The translations under genes were made by a program, and so were the position numbers. A stretch of 64,000 bases of DNA from Oreohelix idahoensis (Eukaryota; Mollusca; Gastropoda; Stylommatophora; Oreohelicidae): NCBI GenBank assembly GCA_024509875.1, contig JAMPIV010010589.1, positions 310,001-374,000 on the forward strand, given 5' to 3'. Position 1 is the first letter of the stretch. Every line of letters starts with the position of its first letter. The notes beneath the pieces were generated by a model. That model had not been told where the DNA came from and made no database searches. It saw nothing but the letters and a program-made list of their open reading frames with translations. Shown here one piece after another: positions 56,475 through 64,000 of the stretch.

Positions 56475-56939
56475 TGTTGCTGTCATTTTCGACGGAGTCA
56501 TCTGTCAAGGTATTTGCTTATTTTTTTATCATAAGAATAATTGTGTCTTTACCTTGCGATGTCAGGTTGATTAGGGGTTGTCTTCCCTTGTTTGTTCATT
56601 CATTGTGTTTGACCTTTAGGGTCAAAGGTAGACAGTTCGGGCGTGGGCCCATGCGCAGGTTTTTTTAAGCACCAAGTTGAGTTACTTCCGTCAGGCCGGG
56701 ATGTAAGCTGGCTTCGGAGGGACGAACGTCCATTGTGTTTTCGGGAAAAATCTTCGAAGTGACTGCGTTGGCAGTTCTCCCCAGTGATTCTCTGTACGTC
56801 GGAATGACGACAGAGTTCGTTATTATGTTCTGTGGATTCTGTGTAAGGTAACACCGACTTTTTCTACATTATTATGCATTCGGTGGCAGAACATGTTTAA
56901 GGTTACCATGACTGTGAACTACAGCTCACCGATCCTACA
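56475..56939 (+). repeat. 3' LTR of element 3
   Basis: Starts TGTTGCTGTC; first 258 bp shared with the truncated 5' LTR. End placed at CCTACA by the TTAC duplication. Confidence 0.6.
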
Positions 56940-56943
56940 TTAC

Positions 56944-57639
56944 AGAACTTATACATTATGCTCAAGATAGCTATGTAAGACTATTTGTCTTTAAACGAAC
57001 CGAAGTCCAGCGACGAAGCTATATGGTGGGAACCGCATTGGCGGTATATTTCTATCTACATAAGCATTACTGCAGGGTTGATGTTAACCTGCTTAAACGA
57101 AGTACACAGATGACGTCATAACGAGGCCTGTGTTAAGGCTAATATATTACAGCCTGATAATGTGCAATTGGCGGGGGATGCCAAGTTGTACATGTATGTC
57201 AAAGTGATTAAGGTATCTGACGCGTTTAGTCAGAGATACCAGGGCGGCGCTACGAACTGTCATTATTGAAGAACATTGTATTGACCATGCACGAATATTC
57301 AAATGTTTACCTGCCGTTTGAATGCCTGATGTATACCTAACGATTTCCGGTCAGCATGACCTTGTTTACACTGACTGTTCCGTTGATGCTATGTGTGTTG
57401 TCGTCAATAAATGTTTTGAAATGTGCCAGCAGTGTCCAAGCATCTTTGACAACTGCATGTGAGTGTATGGGTTGCATGATACAACAGATACAAGCCTAAA
57501 CACATTCGCGCCTTTATTCACACCCACACTCAGTTCATCATACGCCAGCACTACACACCTAACAACATGTATACTGTCTTGGGCCAGTGATCACCTCAAC
57601 AAGAGAAAAAGACAGTTACAATTACCCCACCCAACAAGC
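56944..57639. other. Unassigned DNA
   Basis: No element ends or coding motifs recognised between element 3 and repeat B. Confidence 0.4.
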
Positions 57640-58800
57640 ATGTTTGAAATGATTGGAGCCCTCAGTAGCTTCATAATAAACAGATGCGATGGTAGGACAA
57701 GCAATATAATGGGACCTTTTCTCAGTCTTAATTCACTGTGAGAAATCGCTTGCTAAGGCTACAGCCAGACCTTGCCAGAAGTTAGAATTCAGAATTCCAT
57801 TTTATCAGGCCGGAGCTTTTCTTGGAGAATCTTGACGGACTTACAAAACAGCCCAGGAAATCTCTATCATTTTAACAAGGAAACCGAGACTGAGAAAACT
57901 GAACACACGAAGTCATAGAGGGAATTATCTCATAAAAGTAACGACCCCCAAGAACACGTATAAGAGGCCTAATCAAGTGCCTTAACTTCATTCATCTGAG
58001 AAAAAAGTATGTGAGCCAGAATTGACTTGTTGTTGGTGGTACCAGTTGAGAGTACTATCTCTGGAACAAGAAGGGAACAGTGGCCTGAGCTTTAATACGA
58101 GTGACAACCTTTGTAGACACTCACTGACACTTCTGAGAACATGCTACGCCCTACATCCTTGACCAGCGACGAGTGTTGTCAGTAATCAGTCTACCGATAA
58201 CCAACCCATTAGCAGGAGCAGAACCTACCAGTGGCAGGAAAGTGAAACCTATAAGCTGCCACGTGAACTCCTTTATAAACTGTTATCCCATCACAACAGT
58301 GATGATACCTTTCCGAAAACATTATTCATTCTTTTAAACCCTTGTTAAAACTAAATGATTATTAAATTTGTTATTTGTAATTATACAAATTTAACTTCGA
58401 TTTAATCATTTTAAATGTACTGCATGTTTGTCTCAGTCAATTTATTAAATACACTCTGAACAGAGCTATACCATAATAATAAGAATTCCACTGAGTAACT
58501 CAGGTTGGGTGCTTGACGAGCTAAAATTAATAATTGCTTAATCCTTCACAAAAGTTGTCGGCAGAACCTAGAGTTAACGTGCTCTACCAATGCAGCATTG
58601 TTCTCGCTTTTCTGAATATCTTGTGTAACCTCCTTGAGACAGAAGCATCATTATCCTCTATCTACAACTCTGCCGAAAGTAATCTTGTGCGAAGGCAGAC
58701 ACCTTTGAAGGCCCATAGTAGATACTCTTGAGTTTTGGCCACTGTTGGAACACCACTGCAAAGTTGGGGAGGCAACCCGTGACACTTACACCGTGACTGT
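57640..58800. repeat. Dispersed repeat family B, copy 2
   Basis: Collinear with 9712-11250 but without the SINE (empty site near 58527-58533). Confidence 0.75.
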
Positions 58801-58959
58801 GCAACCTTGATGGACTGAGTAAACGAATGTGGTGTAAACCCATGGCTAACAAGGTGGATAGCAGCTGCCTTAAACTGAGAGAGCAGTCGCATTTCGCTTA
58901 GGAACATGTGCATCAGAACCAATGCACATTTGCCCAGGATTATCCCAGGGTTCTCCATT

Positions 58960-60424
58960 ATCACCGGTGCTGTTTAACATCTATACAGCAAAAATAGCTG
59001 CAATCCAACCAACAGGTTTGGGATGAACATTAACTTTTGCCTATGACTTGCTCATTTACAGGACTTGTTCAGATAGAAATGAAATGGTTAAAGGCATACA
59101 TGAGACACTTCATGCAGTTTCTAAATGGTGCGGCGAAACCAGCTCCAAGGTTGATCCCAACAAAGCCTGTGTGTTTTAGTGCTCCTTGAATAACTCCATA
59201 TTGAAAGCAGATCTTCCTGACATTACTCTCAGTGGAAGAAAATTGAAAGGCAGAACAAGTTGAAATACCTTGGAGTAACATTCGATCGTGGGCTATCATA
59301 TAAGCACAATGTTGATCACACATACAGAAGTGCCAGAGAGGTCTGGCAGCCCTAAAAACAATGCCTGCAGCGCACCTGGAGCAGAGACTACTGTTTCTCC
59401 TGTATCATCAGCTGGTTTTGTCTGTAATCGAGTATGGCCTGGGAATACTCACGCTGTCAATATCACAATGTGAACGTCTGAAACGTATTCAAAACGAAGG
59501 GATGCGTATAGTCTTGGGCTGCACACGAGATACCCCTATTGTGATGATGCGGCACATGACTGGATTGCTGTCAATTAGATCCAGATATACGATGGCCAAG
59601 GTAAAAGCGTATATGCGTGTAACCAAAGACAAAAGGTATCCCCTGCATGGGAACATAGCTGACATCAAAAGAGCGAGAATAAAGAGGGGGATGTCATGAA
59701 TGGCGCAGGCAGAGGAGACTACTAGACAGGTGACCCCAGTTGAAAATATATTCAAGGGAGAAGAGTAGAGTAAGTCAGATGAGAGCTCATGAATTACCAG
59801 CAAGTCATCATCAGCCTTGGTCGAGAATGCGGAACTTGGGCCAATGGGAGAGCAGAGCTGGAAATTGATCAGCTTTTAAATGATAATACTGGGAATGATG
59901 ATGTCATTTTGTACACTGATGGGCCTGTAATCTGTGGTTATAAATCAGGGTTGGGCTTCTCTGCTAGAGTAACGGGAAGAACTGTCGCTGAACATAGCGG
60001 GGCTTACATTATAACAACCTCCGGTATGAGAATGTAGGTAGAGGCAGTTACTGCTGCCTTAAGATGGCTTTATTAACAAAGGCAGTTAATGTATCAGACT
60101 CACAATCCATACTTCGAAAGGTCCAAAATGGTTGGCATAAACGGTGCAGTGTCCATGGATAAGGAAGAAATACTGAGGGCAATTCATGTTCGTCTATTAG
60201 AGAATGACACTGCAATCGATGATTCATCAAGGCTAAGACTGCTGGAATTTGGCATCAAACGTAAGCCCAGCAGGGATGGACGTACGAGAGGACGCATCCG
60301 CCGTGTAGGCCTATACAACCAGTGCGCAACAGGAACAATTAGCATTCACACCCTTCTACATTTGCTGCGGGAGACTGAGCACATATGGGTTTGCCCGGAG
60401 TGCAATGACGTCGATTCTGATTAA
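58960..60424 (+). pseudogene. LINE with RNase H (I/Nimb-like), 3' half
   Basis: In broken frames: KYLGVTFDRGLSYKHNVDH, then from 59361 RLKRIQNEGMRIVLGCTRDT, MTGLLSIRSRYTMAKVKAYM, then an RNase H start VILYTDGPVICGYKSGLGFS and the block VAEHSGAYIITTSGMRM, then SDSQSILRKVQNGW in another frame. A C-terminal piece (60126-60424) contains LLENDTAIDDSSRLRLLEFG and ends ETEHIWVCPECNDVDSD. The RT thumb, RNase H and Cys-rich end are as in Nimb/I-type LINEs. The RNase H middle is partly deleted and stops are frequent. Confidence 0.8.
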
Positions 60425-60619
60425 AATTAACATTATCGTCTTCCACTACACATTACTGGATACAAGTATTTCGGCCTTTATTTGGTCTATACTTGCTGAT
60501 AGGAAAGTTATATTAGTGATTGCGTCTTTAAACTGTCTGGGTCGTCCACGGGTCCTATATACCATAGTTGTGTGAGTGTCATGAGAATGACCTCAGCCAA
60601 TAATGCACTTTTTTTTAGG

Positions 60620-60712
60620 GTGCAAAATTGGCTGAGCGTCCTTTCACGATGTGCTGTCACAGCAAGGCGATGCCGCCGCCGTTTGGTTGGTCCTAGGTTC
60701 GATTCCCGGTAA
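60620..60712 (+). mobile_element. tRNA-like SINE head
   Basis: B box GGTTCGATTCC at 60696-60706 is perfect, and an A-box-like TGGCTGAGCG lies at 60629-60638, about 58 bp upstream. It is followed by repeat C (60738-60816), so together they may form one SINE. It does not fold as an intact tRNA by eye. Confidence 0.5.
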
Positions 60713-60737
60713 GCTTATATTTTCTTTTCTGTTGCAT

Positions 60738-60816
60738 AGTGTCATCCTTTAAGTCCAACGAATACCTGTTAATTACCTTTATTTATTTATTTGCTAATTT
60801 ATTTAATGTTTCATTA
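60738..60816. repeat. Dispersed repeat family C, copy 2
   Basis: Matches 49983-50062; ends in TTTA repeats. Confidence 0.75.
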
Positions 60817-61219
60817 GCATTTCTTCAGTTCTTACAGCAGACATTGCAAATTACGGTACTACAAAAGGAAACTCCAACATTTGTTTCCTCCACACACACG
60901 CAGGATTGGTGACCTAGATTTGGCTATTTGTCGTTGTGACGTGCGTTTTCATCTTTTTTTTTTTGCGGACGCATTCTTCTAGGGTTCAACTGAAGTATAA
61001 CACAGCATTTCTTTATCACAACCACTTGCCGAGTACTATGCTTAGAACATCTAGTGTACAATCACAGTATACCTTTAATACACATCTTATACACAATGAA
61101 GTAAATATCCATGAGCCAACATCAATGGGCCAACATTCAATCTGACTCTATTAATCTTGTGGTATCATTGTAGAATGTACATAATCTGTTCAAGTTCGTC
61201 GCAGTGCGTTAAATATACC

Positions 61220-61640
61220 GCGCTTCTTCTTCTTCTTCTTCTTTCGTTCGCTTGAAATATATTGTCTATATCTGCAATGTTGTTTCTTGTATAAATTTCA
61301 CTGTCTTTTGTAGTTCATACAGAGGTCCGTATAGTTTTGCTTCCAGTGTTGTTTCTCTGGGCCAGTGGGTTTGCCTCAATATATGATATTCCGGACAGTC
61401 TTGAAGTATGTGCTCTGCAGTCTGGGGTGCCTGTCCACATGGCTGAATTGCCAATCTTAAATTTTGTATACACGTGGCTGCGGAGTCGGTTGTGTCCTGT
61501 TCGGAGGCGCAGAATGACAATTTGCTCTGATCTGTTCATAGTTTGGTAGTCGTCCTGTGTTGGCGTTGGTGGCTTTCTGATTGATGCGTCCCTGAGGTGG
61601 CAGCCCTCAGCTGCTTATTTTCCTGGTGCTTCTTTCGACG
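61220..61640 (-). pseudogene. LINE C-terminal Cys-rich fragment (I/Nimb-like)
   Basis: The minus strand reads RSEQIVILRLRTGHNRLRSH, YTKFKIGNSAM and, in the next frame, CGQAPQTAEHILQDCPEYHI. The 'R-L-R-T-G-H-N-R-L' block and 'C-G ... T-A-E-H-I-L-Q-x-C' are typical of the region after RNase H in these LINEs. It ends in a (GAA)n-type tail (ttcttc run near 61225). Upstream (61541-61640) is similar in character but broken. Confidence 0.78.
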
Positions 61641-63059
61641 TTTTCTCCTCTCCTCGCTTGTTGTGTGAGCAGATTACTGTTAGTTTCAAAAGTGTAATAG
61701 CATTAATTTTTAACTTAACATAAAGAATTAAATGGTTTTGACGTCATCCTCTTGGGTCTCTTCCGAACAATACTTTTCAGGGCCTACTGTTCTGACTGTA
61801 GAACGAAAACATAACGTGACCATAAATGGCATGCCTGGATTTACTGGTGATTAATCAGTGCTGTTTTGAATTTTGCTTTCTCTGTGTTTGTTAAAACACT
61901 TTTGAGTTAATACCTTAAAACGAAAGATGCATATCAGAAATTTATATAATGACCCAAGCAAAAAAAAAAAAAAAAAAAAAAAAACCAATGATTTATCTAG
62001 ACATCAATATATGGTTTTCTGTAATTTATTAGTTCATGCTGTTAAAATTTACCGAGTATAAAATAAAAGGCTTACACCGGAGTCACAGTCGAGTAAAAAA
62101 GCTACCTTGGAAAAAAAGTTACGATTTTATTACATTAAATATTGCATACTACGCGGAATATTGTACTGGAATACATCGTATTTGGAAAAGGAAAAAAAAA
62201 AAAAAAAAATGACAGTAACAGAACTTACTCTGCGAAAGTACAAGTGGAGTGGTATGCAGATATAAATTCATTTATGCGTAGTGATAATTCGCGCTGCGTC
62301 TTTAAGTTTGTTTGAATCCGGGGGATGGGTGGGAATCTGTAGGCCTAAACATAGTCTTTGCTTAGTCACTAAGCGAATATCGACTACAAAAATTTTGAAT
62401 TAAAACCAGTAGAGCCTCCTTCCCCCCCTCCCCCAAAATGGTATTGCAGTTTTCTCCGAAAACTTTACTTTTCTAATCTTTAAGAGAATTATGTTTATAC
62501 ACTAACAACGTCAGACGTAGGACCTAGGCCCCTATTTCAAATCAGCATGGATTGTAACCATGGAAATAGAGACTATCACATGAAGTGATAGTGGGTAATC
62601 CCCACAGTTAATCGTGAGACCACTGTCAGGAACATTTTTTTTTTCAAACTAAAGAAGCTACTACTTCTACAAAAAAAGCAAATCTGAATACGTAACATAA
62701 CGCTCAAACAAATTAAAGACACATACCAGTAATGGCTGTGGTATTTCGTCTGAGGAACGTTGCAAGGCAGAAGGGAGAAACTGGTGATAAGAAAAGCCTG
62801 AGACAGACTGCCCACATAATGAGAGAAATATATGTTGTTATTTGAGGATGAATAACCAAGAGGAATTTCATTTATTGGAGCTCATTGCTGCAGTAATGTT
62901 TGTGTCAACCTTGTTTTGTATTTTGACTTTTCTGTTCAGAGTTGGATTTTAGTACAGTTGTCCACCATGGGATTCCATATTATAGTGAATTTATATATAA
63001 CAACAGGGCAAAGCTGATGGTAGTAGGCAAATTCTTTAGAGAGAGAGAGAAGGGCATAT
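61641..63059. other. Unassigned AT-rich DNA with A-runs
   Basis: Contains A runs at 61961-61984 and 62190-62208. No genes recognised. Confidence 0.4.
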
Positions 63060-63190
63060 AGAGAAAATCATCATCATTATTCTTCAGTTCCCCATAGAGC
63101 ACAGGTCCTCAATAAATATATGCCAAGTCCACTTGTCTTGTTCCATCTGTTCACGGTATTTCCATCTGTCTGATTCTCTTCTCTATGTAT
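63060..63190 (-). pseudogene. LINE C-terminal tip and 3' tail
   Basis: The minus strand reads EQDKWTWHIFIEDLCSMGN, then a stop and (GAT)n-like sequence, the usual end of several LINE families. Confidence 0.45.
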
Positions 63191-64000
63191 TTTTTTGGGT
63201 CTTTCTGTGTTACCCTGGTATTTCTAGAACAAGAACTGCCTTGCAATGCTATTGGCTGTTTTTTTTCATATTGTGTCTTATCCAATGCTAGCATGTTTTC
63301 ATCACATCTTGTTCCACTGGTCTTTTTCTGGTTCTTTCCATCAGTAGCACATCCGTAATCTTATCTTACCATTTCAGTCCATCAGTAATATGCAAGCACA
63401 ATAGAGAAGATGCTGGACAGAAGTTGCTGAATTTTGAACATTCAGCATTTAGACCTGTTTTCAAATATGCTGAGATCTATATATATTGCAGATGGGTAGA
63501 TACATAGCATCTAGGGCTGTTGTATGGTTCTGCTCTGGGATATTAGATCTTTATTGTTGTTTTTGAAAGAAGTATTTGGTACATAATTCACAGGTGACTG
63601 TTGTAGCTAAATTAAACTATATGTTGCTTTCATTTACTTGTTTATTATATTTTATTGCGTTTGTTCCCTGGTGACGAAATGAGATAAACAAAATACTGGC
63701 AACAAGGAAAGTCTCACTGACTAGGACACTTGAAAAGTTTATGTTGTGACCAGAAGAACTTCATCAGGAACAGGACACAAGAATACAGTACAGAAAGTAA
63801 ATGGGTCAGATAGCCAGGCTAGTGTCACAACGGCTTATATGCTAATTGGACATTACTGCTGTTGATATAACCCATTATGTGATTATATCTTTTTACTTCT
63901 GTATTTATATCCTGTTTTTAATTATTTTAATTTCTCTTTTCATTTTATGCATGTAGGTTAGTTTGCACTGTTGTATGATCTTATACTCATTTTCTAATAT
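63191..64000. other. Unassigned DNA to the window end
   Basis: 63190-63380 may be further decayed LINE; the rest shows nothing recognisable. Confidence 0.35.

Larger units (their letters stand above)
53902..56939 (+). mobile_element. Deleted LTR retrotransposon (element 3), Gmr1-like order
   Basis: A 258-bp block at 53902-54159, starting TGTTGCTGTC, recurs at 56475-56732 with about two differences; the right copy continues to a likely LTR end, CCTACA, at 56939. TTAC flanks both sides (53898-53901, 56940-56943), a possible 4-bp duplication. The left LTR is cut at 54159 and joined directly to the end of an integrase frame, so the rest of the LTR, gag, protease and most of integrase are deleted. 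RT-RNase H follows the integrase piece. Close LTR similarity implies a young insertion; the right boundary is less certain. Confidence 0.75.

Noticed and set aside
60690..60712. Functional tRNA gene
   Set aside because: B box is good, but the body does not form a tRNA cloverleaf by eye and a dispersed repeat follows; more likely a SINE head.

Overview
The window looks like AT-rich nuclear DNA from an invertebrate animal. I would guess a mollusc or another lophotrochozoan, because RNase H-bearing LINEs, tRNA-derived SINEs, gypsy-type LTR elements, Tigger, mariner, piggyBac and hAT elements and long (TA)n/(CT)n tracts occur together, but no host gene here fixes the taxon. There are no operons, no bacterial signals and no functional rRNA or tRNA genes. 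Almost everything recognisable is transposon or transposon debris. Host coding sequence is limited to three minus-strand exon candidates with good splice signals: 21346-21534 (start of a death domain), 15288-15597 and 6334-6575 (Ser/Pro/His-rich, phase-compatible with each other). They may belong to one gene whose introns are filled with repeats.

Layout. 1-2870: tandem duplication carrying decayed mobile-element coding ends, and a small inverted-repeat element. 2875-5138: a structurally complete piggyBac transposon with perfect ends and an open 581-codon transposase. 5502-5929: hAT MITE with a perfect 8-bp target duplication. 6300-21600: the host exon candidates, interleaved with SINE and LINE debris, a 29-bp minisatellite, a poly-C tract and a decayed Tigger element (16256-18604).

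22559-32721 is a nest of insertions in and around (TA)n microsatellites: a SINE stub, a LINE 3' tail, a mariner element (23002-31287) split by a 7.3-kb LTR retrotransposon (23587-30930), and an internally deleted Tigger (31391-32634). The LTR element is very young: its 811-bp LTRs differ at one base. It lacks most of pol but carries an intact 767-codon coiled-coil plus RRM-like protein. I regard this as the most interesting object in the window.

34577-34731 is a foldback element enclosing telomere-like repeats. 37215-43422 holds several LINE copies, one carrying a retroposon-like insertion with target duplication, and a hAT end. 43892-49211 is a second young LTR element whose only long ORF (662 codons) looks like a Gag/protease polyprotein with a retropepsin-like region that has lost its catalytic Asp, followed by three 53-residue repeats. 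53902-56939 is a third, deleted LTR element with an intact RT-RNase H frame preceded by an integrase C-terminus, an order typical of Gmr1-like elements. 57640-64000 holds dispersed repeats, RNase H-type LINE fragments and a tRNA-like SINE. The parts do not form a pathway; the window records successive, partly very recent, transposition.
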